Below the pieces are notes generated by a model that made no database searches, was not told where the DNA came from, and saw only the letters and a program-made list of their open reading frames with translations. This document shows positions 1 through 5,419 of a stretch of DNA of 7,287 nucleotides, in pieces. Within the stretch, counting starts at the first letter, position 1; each line of letters begins with the position of its first letter. The DNA is from Candidatus Woesearchaeota archaeon (GTDB lineage: Archaea > Nanobdellota > Nanobdellia > SCGC-AAA011-G17 > VGLX01). Location: contig VGLX01000063.1 in the NCBI GenBank assembly GCA_016866645.1, positions 1-7,287 on the forward strand, given 5' to 3'. Position numbers and translations under genes: made by a program.

Positions 1-102
1 AATTCTAAGAGAATATTCGACAAGCTTAAAAACATGAACCACGTTTTTTATGAAACTGGTGATTTAGAAGATTTTATGTACGAATACGAAGGAGGAGTAT
101 GA
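1..102 (+). CDS. C-terminal end of an unidentified protein (5' end outside window)
   Basis: The first frame is open from base 1 to a TGA at 100-102, giving 33 residues that end in DFMYEYEGGV. The tail is charged and aromatic with no recognisable motif, so no function can be given. It is judged real because its stop overlaps the start of the next gene in an ATGA arrangement (ATG at 99-101), and because the Shine-Dalgarno sequence of that next gene lies in its last codons. This is typical of translationally coupled operon genes. The two proteins are probably co-transcribed and may be functionally linked, but the visible part cannot show it. Confidence 0.6.
   Translation, partial: NSKRIFDKLKNMNHVFYETGDLEDFMYEYEGGV
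89..97 (+). promoter_or_regulatory. Shine-Dalgarno site for the phosphoribosyltransferase-fold gene
   Basis: The bases AAGGAGGAG lie just before the ATG at 99, inside the last codons of the upstream reading frame. They match the complement of the archaeal 16S rRNA 3' end. The spacing from GGAGG to the ATG is short (3 nt). The site supports the start at 99 and coupling to the overlapping upstream gene. Confidence 0.7.
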
Positions 103-707
103 AAACTGAAATCCCAGAATGGTTCGACACAAGCTTAGTACCATCGCTAGAAGCGAAAATCGACCGCTCTAAAATCAAGATAGAAGAGCGAAGGCTCGAC
201 TGGGTCATGAGGCAGTTTATGAAACTCTTACCATCAAGCATAACCGGAGTGGTCACCAAGAAACATTCATGGGAAGACATAGAGCGTATAATCGAAGACA
301 CCTGCTCAGACATGAAATATGCGCCTGACTTAATAATAGGCATAAAATCAGGCGGAGCTTTCATAGCCAACTATGTCGCTAAATGCTTAGAAGTCACAGA
401 AGTCGACTACATGCACATAGCGCATTACTCTGAAAACTCTAGAAGCGTAGTAAAATCGGCACTGACCTCTGCGATGAGAAAAGCGATTGTAAAACAAGAG
501 CCACAAACAATAATCCAAGACAAAAAAGTTTTGTTAGTCGATGACCAGTCAGGAACAGGCTCAACATTAGAGGTAGGCATAGAATATGTTAAGAGCAAAG
601 GCGCCAGCGACGTCAAAACGTTCTGTTTATACTCCAGAGGCCCGAAAGTAGACTTCTGCAAACGATATGGCCTTATGGTTTACACACCGTGGGGCAAAGA
701 CGCATAA
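99..707 (+). CDS. Type I phosphoribosyltransferase-fold protein
   Basis: This 202-residue protein carries the PRPP-binding signature of type I phosphoribosyltransferases. Residues 144-156 read VLLVDDQSGTGST: a hydrophobic strand, two acidic residues, then the TGxT phosphate loop. A second loop, GIKSGG at about 81-86, fits the pyrophosphate-binding loop. The C-terminal YTPWGK resembles the aromatic end of purine-type enzymes. Such enzymes join PRPP to a base; some relatives only regulate. The substrate is not clear. The Asp that acts as base in 6-oxopurine enzymes (the D of the usual DTG) is Gly here, which argues against a standard hypoxanthine/guanine enzyme. The N-terminal 70 or so residues precede the core and are not recognised. 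The ATG at 99 has a strong Shine-Dalgarno and overlaps the previous stop; the next Met is at residue 37. The fold is secure, the reaction is not. Confidence 0.85.
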   Translation: MKTEIPEWFDTSLVPSLEAKIDRSKIKIEERRLDWVMRQFMKLLPSSITGVVTKKHSWEDIERIIEDTCSDMKYAPDLIIGIKSGGAFIANYVAKCLEVTEVDYMHIAHYSENSRSVVKSALTSAMRKAIVKQEPQTIIQDKKVLLVDDQSGTGSTLEVGIEYVKSKGASDVKTFCLYSRGPKVDFCKRYGLMVYTPWGKDA

Positions 708-715
708 TAATGTTT

Positions 716-720
716 GGAGG
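716..720 (+). promoter_or_regulatory. Shine-Dalgarno site that sets the start of the small membrane protein
   Basis: GGAGG lies 5 nt before the ATG at 726. It decides in favour of that ATG over the in-frame TTG at 714, which overlaps the Shine-Dalgarno itself. No promoter-like sequence fits in the 18-nt gap after the upstream stop, so this gene should share the upstream transcript. Confidence 0.75.
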
Positions 721-725
721 AAAAA

Positions 726-1070
726 ATGGGGATAGAAGAAAAATTAGCGGGGATGGATTCTGAACACCTTCAGAGATATAAGAAGAAAGAACAGGTTAAA
801 GCGATCATAGGCACAACAGCCTCTGTAATACCTGTTACAGGCGCAGCAGGTTTCTATGGTGGAATAGGTATCGGATACCTCCTTGCGACAAACATGCCTG
901 CAGGCGGTCCGCCAGAAACTGACTTTGCTATGGGAATGATGATACTAAGCATGTCTGCAATCACAATGGCCCTTGCATCATGGGGCGCAGGCGCAGCGTA
1001 CACCGCAAAGAAGTGGTACAACACATATAAGGCAGGCAAGAAGCTGGAAGAGATTACAGGGAAAGAATAA
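726..1070 (+). CDS. Small protein with two membrane helices
   Basis: A 114-residue protein of unrecognised family. A charged N-terminus (about 1-23, rich in Lys and Glu) is followed by a hydrophobic segment at about 25-54 rich in Gly, Ala and Thr. A short loop holds GGPP, a second hydrophobic segment spans about 66-94, and a Lys-rich tail follows (KKWYNTYKAGKKLEE). The layout predicts a helical hairpin with both ends on the cytoplasmic side, given the positive charges. The abundance of small residues suggests close helix packing or oligomerisation. It starts 18 nt after the phosphoribosyltransferase-fold gene and has its own strong Shine-Dalgarno, so the two are probably in one operon. The composition could also fit a glycine-zipper-type protein, but no family assignment is justified. 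Confidence 0.7.
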   Translation: MGIEEKLAGMDSEHLQRYKKKEQVKAIIGTTASVIPVTGAAGFYGGIGIGYLLATNMPAGGPPETDFAMGMMILSMSAITMALASWGAGAAYTAKKWYNTYKAGKKLEEITGKE

Positions 1071-1071
1071 A

Positions 1072-1080
1072 TTATTTAAG
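1072..1080 (+). promoter_or_regulatory. Possible TATA box before the flavodoxin-family gene
   Basis: TTATTTAAG lies immediately after the previous stop, about 32 nt before the ATG at 1108. The same ten bases, ATTATTTAAG, recur at 2590-2599, where the reverse complement precedes another start. If used as a TATA box, transcription would begin near 1103, downstream of the GGAG at 1094-1097 that looks like this gene's ribosome-binding site. The two signals therefore compete, and read-through from the upstream operon using GGAG is equally possible. Confidence 0.35.
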
Positions 1081-1107
1081 TAACAAACACTTTGGAGTTT
1101 ACGAAGC

Positions 1108-1578
1108 ATGAAAATATTAGTCACTTACGTAAGCCCGCACCATCATAACACCAAGACAGTTCTTAACGCAATAGCAAACGTCCTTAAGGAGAAGAATTCA
1201 TTAAAGTTTGTCAAAGTTTCAGAGACGCAAGAGCCCATGATTAAAAAGTCCGACCTGGTGATATTCGGCTCAGGGATTTATTTCTCGAAGCACCACATCT
1301 CATTACTAAACCTCGTAGACAAACTGCCGCGTTATAAGAACAAGAAAGCAGCGATAATATCTACCAGCGGGTTCAGAACGATTAAGCATCATTCCACGCT
1401 GAGAAAGAAGCTTATAGAAAAAGGCTTCCGGATAATCGACGAGTTCAACTGCAAGGGATGGGACACGTTCGGGCCTTTAAAGTTCATAGGCGGAATAAAC
1501 AAAGGAAGGCCTAACGAAAAAGACTTATGGCTGGCTGACGAGTTCGCCAGAGACCTGTTAAAGAAGGCTCGCAACTAG
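1108..1578 (+). CDS. Flavodoxin-family protein
   Basis: A 156-residue protein with the flavodoxin-like alpha/beta layout. The first strand MKILVTYVS leads into an FMN phosphate-loop-like segment (SPHHHNTKT, about 9-17) in the place of the usual TGNT. A strand DLVIFGSGIYF (about 49-59) follows, then KKAAIISTSG (about 79-88), where these proteins contact the flavin ring. The C-terminal section contains GWDTFGP, GGINKGRPNEKDL and an Ala/Phe helix, a pattern I associate with single-domain flavodoxin-family proteins in bacteria and archaea. The likely role is FMN-based electron transfer or a small reductase in the cytoplasm; the partner is unknown. GGAG at 1094-1097 is about 10 nt before the ATG. 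The stop shares CTAG with the convergent gene. Confidence 0.85.
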   Translation: MKILVTYVSPHHHNTKTVLNAIANVLKEKNSLKFVKVSETQEPMIKKSDLVIFGSGIYFSKHHISLLNLVDKLPRYKNKKAAIISTSGFRTIKHHSTLRKKLIEKGFRIIDEFNCKGWDTFGPLKFIGGINKGRPNEKDLWLADEFARDLLKKARN

Positions 1579-2552
1579 CTTTTTTTCGGAATGATTATTT
1601 TGTAGCTCTCAAAGATTCCGTCGTGATTTTCGTCATAGAACTCGATATCAAAACCTTCCTGCTCATAATCCTTGCCGCGGTCAAAATCGATGGTTATCTT
1701 GAAAGGCTTGTCATAGAGCCTGTAACCCTCGCCTTCCTTATAGTTTGGCTTAAGCTCGAACCATTGCAATAAGTTTATGTACCTCTTCTCGGCTTTAGGG
1801 TTGAACCAGCTTCCGTCTATGCAGTAAAGCTCGACTAAGTAATCGGCTTTTCCGTCATTATTCTCATCGACGAAGACTACATTCGGAAAGAACGGGTCAA
1901 ATGGTAATAGCTGATTCTCTGTAGGCGTGACTGGCTGCATCTTACATTCAACACCTTCCTTGGCCAAGTCTCTTGCTTCGTCTATTCTTTTTAGAGCGTC
2001 GTAAATTTTTCTTACGATCTTCTCTTCAGTTCCGGGGTAGAACATTATCCAAGCGTCGTTGTCAATCTTGTAATGCGCTACGCAAAGAATCTCTTCTTGC
2101 AGCGACCTGGGCAAGGCCATTATGTCTTCCAGGACTTGAGGCATCTTATCCTTATCTAAGCTTTCTAAAGGCTTCATCTCTCTTTCTTCATCAAAACCTT
2201 TAAACTGAGTGTAATACCATGCGGAGTCCGGACCTTTATAGTTTGCATTATTCCTGTTTATCTTCGGGAAGTAAGCGTCGAACTGCATCGTGTATTTGTC
2301 CCTCAGGTTGTCATGCAGGTTGTTGCCGTATATTATTTCTACGACATCTTCTAATTTAACCCCTTTGTCAGAAGAGGCCATCCTGGTTCCAGAGATTTTT
2401 ATCTTATAATCCGGATCGTGGTATTCCTTGTAGAACTGCTTGTACTGCTCTGCCCTTTGCTCTTCATAGTTAATATCCCTTGTAAGGGCCGTGCTTGTTA
2501 TACCGAGCGCTAATGATAGCGATGCTATTATGCTTGTTAGTTTTTTTTTCAT
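1575..2552 (-). CDS. Exported protein with two EF-hand-like calcium-binding loops
   Basis: A 325-residue protein of unrecognised family. It has a signal peptide: Lys-rich start (MKKK), hydrophobic core at about 5-19 and likely cleavage after STA at residue 22. The mature part is rich in charged and aromatic residues. Two loops near the C-terminus have the D-x-N-x-D-G spacing of EF-hand-like or dockerin-like calcium sites: residues 229-241 (DENNDGKADYLVE) and 307-318 (DENHDGIFESYK). Each is embedded in predicted beta strands rather than a clear helix pair, as in many extracellular repeat proteins. Cysteines are few (157, 203, 244). There is no C-terminal membrane segment, so it is probably secreted or surface-associated. 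It follows another exported protein on the same strand but has its own promoter-like box. Calcium binding is inferred from spacing only. Confidence 0.75.
   Translation of the reverse strand: MKKKLTSIIASLSLALGITSTALTRDINYEEQRAEQYKQFYKEYHDPDYKIKISGTRMASSDKGVKLEDVVEIIYGNNLHDNLRDKYTMQFDAYFPKINRNNANYKGPDSAWYYTQFKGFDEEREMKPLESLDKDKMPQVLEDIMALPRSLQEEILCVAHYKIDNDAWIMFYPGTEEKIVRKIYDALKRIDEARDLAKEGVECKMQPVTPTENQLLPFDPFFPNVVFVDENNDGKADYLVELYCIDGSWFNPKAEKRYINLLQWFELKPNYKEGEGYRLYDKPFKITIDFDRGKDYEQEGFDIEFYDENHDGIFESYKIIIPKKS
1580..1586 (+). terminator. Oligo-T terminator of the flavodoxin-family gene
   Basis: Seven T residues begin two bases after the TAG stop at 1576-1578. Archaeal RNA polymerase stops at oligo-T tracts in the non-template strand without needing a hairpin, and none is evident here. 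On the other strand the same bases are the AAA AAA lysine codons at the end of the convergent gene. Confidence 0.5.
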
Positions 2553-2558
2553 AACCTT

Positions 2559-2579
2559 AAAAACCCCTCAGTATAGGGG
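2559..2579 (-). terminator. Hairpin plus T-tract between the two exported-protein genes
   Basis: On the - strand, CCCCT and AGGGG arms (2579-2575 and 2568-2564) enclose a 6-nt loop and are followed by TTTTT at 2563-2559. It lies about 40 nt beyond the stop of the membrane-anchored protein, so it could end that transcript. It also lies 7 nt before the ATG at 2552 and overlaps the expected transcription start of the downstream gene, so a role in that gene's leader is an alternative. Confidence 0.5.
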
Positions 2580-2590
2580 ATTGCGTGTTA

Positions 2591-2600
2591 TTATTTAAGC
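2591..2600 (-). promoter_or_regulatory. TATA box and BRE-like element of the calcium-loop protein gene
   Basis: GCTTAAATAA on the - strand is preceded by a purine-rich run (AAAAAAAGCAAG, 2612-2601) that fits an archaeal BRE. Its centre is about 43 nt before the ATG. Initiation 25-27 nt downstream would fall near 2568-2570 and leave a leader of about 16 nt. That leader contains GGGG and AAGG, weak candidates for a ribosome-binding site. Confidence 0.55.
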
Positions 2601-2619
2601 CTTGCTTTTTTTAGATGCT

Positions 2620-3762
2620 TTAATAGAAGTATCCTTCTTTGTACAGTAGTCCGAGCAGCCCGCCACCTAAGACTACTACACCTAGAAGCACCATTAACAA
2701 AGTGTTCAATTGAGACTTCTTAGCACTATCGCTTTTGCTGAGTGGAGTGTACCCTGTCTTCTCAGCTTCTTCTTTTTCTTTCTGGTCTAAAGTGTTCCTT
2801 TTGCTGTAAAGCTCGTTAAGCTTGGTATCGAGTTTGTATTTCTTATCTTCTAGGCTTTTTATTTCGGTTTCTAGGCTCTCTCTCAATTTCTCCGGAGGGA
2901 GCTTGTCAAGATTTACTGTTGCGAAAGTCCACACGCTCTCACTAGCAGTTTCCTTCTCTTGTTGTCGTGCTTTTTTCTCAGCTTCTATATCCGCTTGGGT
3001 TTGCTCATACTTGCAGTCCTGCCTATGGCTCAGTATTACACCAGGATATTTTACTGGGCTGCAGATAGTTGGTAATTGGTTGTCGTTGAATCTTGCGAGA
3101 AGGCTCGTTACCCTATTGGTCGTGTATTTATCGAACTGTGCAGAGATCTTATATTTTCCGTCGCCTGTTTTAGTTATCGTGCTACCGACAGGCAGGCTTC
3201 CTCTTTTGCTAGTGTACCCATTTATGTCCTTGTAAAGCATCATTGTGTCCACGATGTATTCTAAGGCTTTTATAGGGTCAAGATTCGCTTTTTCAGACTG
3301 TTCCAGCCCGTAAATGTCTAAGTTTGCTTCGAAAAGTCCGCTCTTGGATGTCAAGCAGTCATTAATCTTAACGCCGAGCCGTTTGCAAGTGAACAATAAG
3401 CCGGGGCATTGCAGCTCAAAGCTTAGTTCTGCTTCTGCAGACTCAGAGCCTTCTTTATACAAAAGTTTCATAGCATAGCTCTTTGCTTCGACTAGTTGGT
3501 TTTCGCTGCCTTCGAAAACAGCTTCTTTCTCTGTTGAGGATGTTAATGTTAACCTATCGCCTATCCATTCACCTTTTATATTCTTCTCATCAGCTGTTAA
3601 GGTCATGCTGCTGGTGTAAGCGTCTTTCTCATTATTAGCTCTTAAAGTGATTTTGAAGCTGCCATCATCATAGCATTGGGTATCATAAACCTTTATAGCA
3701 TCCACAGAACAAGCTAATAACAACATTGACAGAACCATAAATATGAATGTTTTTAGATTCAT
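2620..3762 (-). CDS. Surface protein with signal peptide, coiled coil and C-terminal membrane anchor
   Basis: A 380-residue protein of unrecognised family. The signal peptide covers about 1-22. LLAC at 15-18 resembles a lipobox, but cleavage after VDA at 22 fits equally well. The region at about 23-250 looks beta-rich and holds six cysteines (30, 119, 126, 136, 234, 250), an even number compatible with disulfides outside the cell. Residues 250-271 and about 286-335 are rich in Glu, Lys, Gln and Leu with heptad-like spacing, suggesting a coiled-coil stalk. A Gly/Leu/Val membrane helix at about 352-374 and a short YKEGYFY tail finish the protein. The C-terminal anchor implies a domain displayed outside with only a few residues inside. 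A head on a stalk is a structural inference; ligand and role are unknown. The start has a TATA-like box about 27 nt upstream and no Shine-Dalgarno, suggesting a leaderless mRNA. Confidence 0.75.
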   Translation of the reverse strand: MNLKTFIFMVLSMLLLACSVDAIKVYDTQCYDDGSFKITLRANNEKDAYTSSMTLTADEKNIKGEWIGDRLTLTSSTEKEAVFEGSENQLVEAKSYAMKLLYKEGSESAEAELSFELQCPGLLFTCKRLGVKINDCLTSKSGLFEANLDIYGLEQSEKANLDPIKALEYIVDTMMLYKDINGYTSKRGSLPVGSTITKTGDGKYKISAQFDKYTTNRVTSLLARFNDNQLPTICSPVKYPGVILSHRQDCKYEQTQADIEAEKKARQQEKETASESVWTFATVNLDKLPPEKLRESLETEIKSLEDKKYKLDTKLNELYSKRNTLDQKEKEEAEKTGYTPLSKSDSAKKSQLNTLLMVLLGVVVLGGGLLGLLYKEGYFY

Positions 3763-3771
3763 AATAATAAG

Positions 3772-3799
3772 GTAAGAGACTTTGTTTTATAAGTCTTAC
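3772..3799. repeat. Imperfect inverted repeat around a promoter
   Basis: GTAAGAGACTT at 3772-3782 and AAGTCTTAC at 3791-3799 are inverted copies that differ by a 2-base insertion in the left arm, separated by 8 bases. The right arm overlaps the TATA-like box (3784-3793) and the stop codon of the zinc-ribbon gene; the left arm lies between the box and the predicted start point. It could be an operator, or an RNA hairpin ending the upstream transcript. No long T-tract follows on the - strand. Confidence 0.45.
3784..3793 (-). promoter_or_regulatory. TATA box of the membrane-anchored surface protein gene
   Basis: CTTATAAAAC on the - strand is close to the archaeal TATA consensus. Its centre is about 27 nt before the ATG at 3762, which places transcription initiation at or next to the start codon. 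The bases before the ATG (TTACCTTATTATT) hold no Shine-Dalgarno, which agrees with a leaderless transcript. Confidence 0.65.
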
Positions 3800-3954
3800 T
3801 AATCTCGTTCGAGGTTTTCGTTGCCTTGGCCGCATTTCTGGCATAGTAATCCGTCTATGCTTAAAGATTTGAGTTTTACCATCCTTTTCACCTTCTTGCC
3901 ACAGTTAGGGCATACGAATGTTACGACTTCATACTTAAGATTGTCTTTTTTCAT
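3799..3954 (-). CDS. Small zinc-ribbon protein downstream of uS10
   Basis: A 51-residue protein with two CxxC knuckles: C15-P-N-C18 and C38-Q-K-C41, 19 residues apart, followed by Gly in both cases (CG). This is a four-cysteine zinc-ribbon layout. The segment between the knuckles is strongly basic (KKVKRMVKLKS), which would suit RNA or DNA contact, and the tail is acidic and polar. The ATG lies 8 nt beyond the uS10 stop on the same strand, so it should be co-transcribed with uS10. No clear Shine-Dalgarno precedes it, so it may be translated by re-initiation. The downstream gene has its own promoter, making uS10 plus this gene a likely two-gene unit. It does not match a ribosomal protein I recognise; a link to translation or transcription is inferred only from position and charge. 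Confidence 0.75.
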   Translation of the reverse strand: MKKDNLKYEVVTFVCPNCGKKVKRMVKLKSLSIDGLLCQKCGQGNENLERD

Positions 3955-3962
3955 CGAAAGAA

Positions 3963-4271
3963 CTAGTCTAGCATCACTATCTCGACTCTGACGCCTTCAG
4001 GTATCGGCACTCTCATTATAAGCCTTAATGCTCTTTCGTCCACGCCTAAGTCTATTAGTCTTTTATGTATTCTCATCTCGAAGTTTTCGAATGAGGCTTT
4101 TCCATCGCCGCAAGGGCTTCTCCTTGTCGTTATTTTTACTCTTTTCGTAGGTACTGGTATAGGCCCTGACATCTTGACTTTTGTCTTTTCAGCTATGTCT
4201 TTTATAGAGTGGCATATCTCGTTAAGCTTGTTTATTTCCGTCGCGGCTAGTTTTATTCTTGCTTTTGGCAT
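3963..4271 (-). CDS. rps10: Small ribosomal subunit protein uS10 (S10p)
   Basis: A 102-residue protein matching archaeal uS10 in length and sequence. It opens with ARIKLAATEINKLNEIC, continues with SGPIPVPTKRVKITTRRSPCGDG (the conserved loop region, about 35-57) and FEMRIHKRLIDL (about 65-76), and ends in IPEGVRVEIVMLD. uS10 sits in the head of the 30S subunit and its long loop packs among the 16S rRNA and neighbouring head proteins. In archaea it normally lies directly after the EF-1-alpha gene; here two unrelated genes intervene on the same strand. A palindromic TATA-like box about 31 nt upstream and the lack of a Shine-Dalgarno suggest its own promoter and a transcript starting only a few bases before the ATG. 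Confidence 0.96.
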   Translation of the reverse strand: MPKARIKLAATEINKLNEICHSIKDIAEKTKVKMSGPIPVPTKRVKITTRRSPCGDGKASFENFEMRIHKRLIDLGVDERALRLIMRVPIPEGVRVEIVMLD

Positions 4272-4297
4272 GTTTAGGTTTTCTTAAGATTATAGCA

Positions 4298-4307
4298 GTT
4301 TATAAAC
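4298..4307 (-). promoter_or_regulatory. TATA box of the uS10 gene
   Basis: GTTTATAAAC is a perfect palindrome and a strong match to an archaeal TATA box. It lies directly after the stop codon of the aminotransferase gene (4310-4308). The centre is about 31 nt from the ATG at 4271, predicting a leader of only about 4-6 nt. No Shine-Dalgarno lies in the intervening bases (CTTAAGAAAACCTAAAC). Confidence 0.7.
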
Positions 4308-5417
4308 TTATCGAATTTTTTTTCCGTAATCGTCGAGTGCTTTTCCAATGTTGGCCAAGGCTTTTTCTAATACGTCCTTCGAGATTCCGAAGCATATTCT
4401 CACGTGGCCTGCTAGCCCGTAGAACTCCCCAGGGACTACTAATGTGCCGTATCTGTCATAGAGGTGGTCTGCGAATTCTGAAGTGTTCTTCACGTTCGTC
4501 AGCTTTGGAAAGCAGCAGAACTTGCCGTCAGGCTTCACCAGTTCTATGTCTCCTCTGGTTTTTAGCCAGTCTTCGAAGACCTTGAAGTTCTCGTCGTAAT
4601 GTTTTTTTATTCTCTTGTCGAAAATCTCTTTATGAGGCAGGAGCGCTGCTGTGGTTTCTTCGCTGAACGGGGCGTTCGTGACGCTTCGGTATCCTTGGAC
4701 AGCGTACAGCGCTTTTACTAATCCTTTGTCTGCGATTACCCATCCTTGCTTCAGCGAGGCTGCTCCGAAGTACTTGTTCATGCTGTCAGTCACTAAAGCG
4801 TTCTTTGCTGTCGGGTAAGCGCTTTTCAAGCCAGGGCAGTATCTCCTGTAAACCTCGTCGACCATTATCAGTGAGCCGTATTTTTTTGCTATTCTTCCGA
4901 GCTCCTGGATCGTTTCTTCTTCAACCTTAACAGCTGAAGGGTTGTGAAGGTTTGTTAAAACGATGAGTTTGGTCCGTTTGTCGATTCTTTTGCAAATTTC
5001 TTCCAAGCCAATCTGGAAGCCGTCTTTTGCTTTCCTCTTGAAACTGACCACTTCTGCGCCGACTAAGGACGCTCGCCTTTTTGGGCTTTCTAGCAGCGGA
5101 GGGTAGACTGGCGATTCTACCAGCACCTTGTCGCCTTTCCGGATCAGCGTGTCGAACACTAGATCATTGGTGTCGCTTGCGCTTCCGCCTATGAACACGT
5201 TCTCTTCCTTGACAGAGTACATGTTCGCAAGTATTTTCTTAAGCTCTGGCGAGCCGTGGAAGTGGGACTTGCCAAATTCTATTTCGGGCAGTTTTATATC
5301 TTCTAGCTCTTCATGGTTGAGCGCTGGAGGGTTACTCTTGGATAGGTCGTATTCTGCTTGGTGGGATACGAGCCATTTCCAGAAAGGCATCATCTTTTGT
5401 AGGCTCTTCTGTTTCAT
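4308..5417 (-). CDS. PLP-dependent aminotransferase, class I/II (fold type I)
   Basis: A 369-residue protein with the ordered signatures of fold-type I aminotransferases. GGSASDTND (77-85) is the cofactor phosphate region. SPVYPPL (102-108) carries the aromatic that stacks on PLP. NLHNPSA (156-162) gives the ring-contacting Asn159. MVDEVYRRY (185-193) gives Asp187 and Tyr190. DSMNKYFG (211-218) gives the Schiff-base Lys215, and GHVRICFG (337-344) gives Arg340 for the substrate carboxylate. In the stretch after the lysine, the Arg usual in GLRxGW is Lys (SLKQGW, 221-226). It should transfer amino groups between an amino acid and a 2-oxo acid in the cytoplasm; the substrate cannot be told. The ATG is 2 nt after the peptidase stop without a clear Shine-Dalgarno, so the two are probably co-transcribed and coupled. 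The size is slightly short but complete. Confidence 0.9.
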   Translation of the reverse strand: MKQKSLQKMMPFWKWLVSHQAEYDLSKSNPPALNHEELEDIKLPEIEFGKSHFHGSPELKKILANMYSVKEENVFIGGSASDTNDLVFDTLIRKGDKVLVESPVYPPLLESPKRRASLVGAEVVSFKRKAKDGFQIGLEEICKRIDKRTKLIVLTNLHNPSAVKVEEETIQELGRIAKKYGSLIMVDEVYRRYCPGLKSAYPTAKNALVTDSMNKYFGAASLKQGWVIADKGLVKALYAVQGYRSVTNAPFSEETTAALLPHKEIFDKRIKKHYDENFKVFEDWLKTRGDIELVKPDGKFCCFPKLTNVKNTSEFADHLYDRYGTLVVPGEFYGLAGHVRICFGISKDVLEKALANIGKALDDYGKKIR

Positions 5418-5419
5418 TT

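Noticed and set aside
74..370. A - strand open frame overlapping the phosphoribosyltransferase-fold gene
   Set aside because: It is antisense to a gene with clear PRPP-loop motifs and shows no family features of its own.
714..725. TTG at 714 as the start of the small membrane protein
   Set aside because: It lies within the Shine-Dalgarno GGAGG that serves the ATG at 726.
2822..3235. A + strand open frame of 137 codons opposite the stalked surface protein
   Set aside because: It is antisense to a well-supported gene, has no Shine-Dalgarno and has a composition expected from reverse reading of a Lys/Glu/Leu-rich coding region.
4316..4323. Eight-base A run (on the coding strand) near the end of the aminotransferase gene as a possible frameshift
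   Set aside because: The frame is intact through the run and ends three codons later at a length normal for the family, so there is no sign of a break.
4259..4585. A + strand open frame opposite the aminotransferase end and the uS10 start
   Set aside because: It runs across two well-supported genes on the other strand and is rich in Arg, Cys and Ser with no motif.
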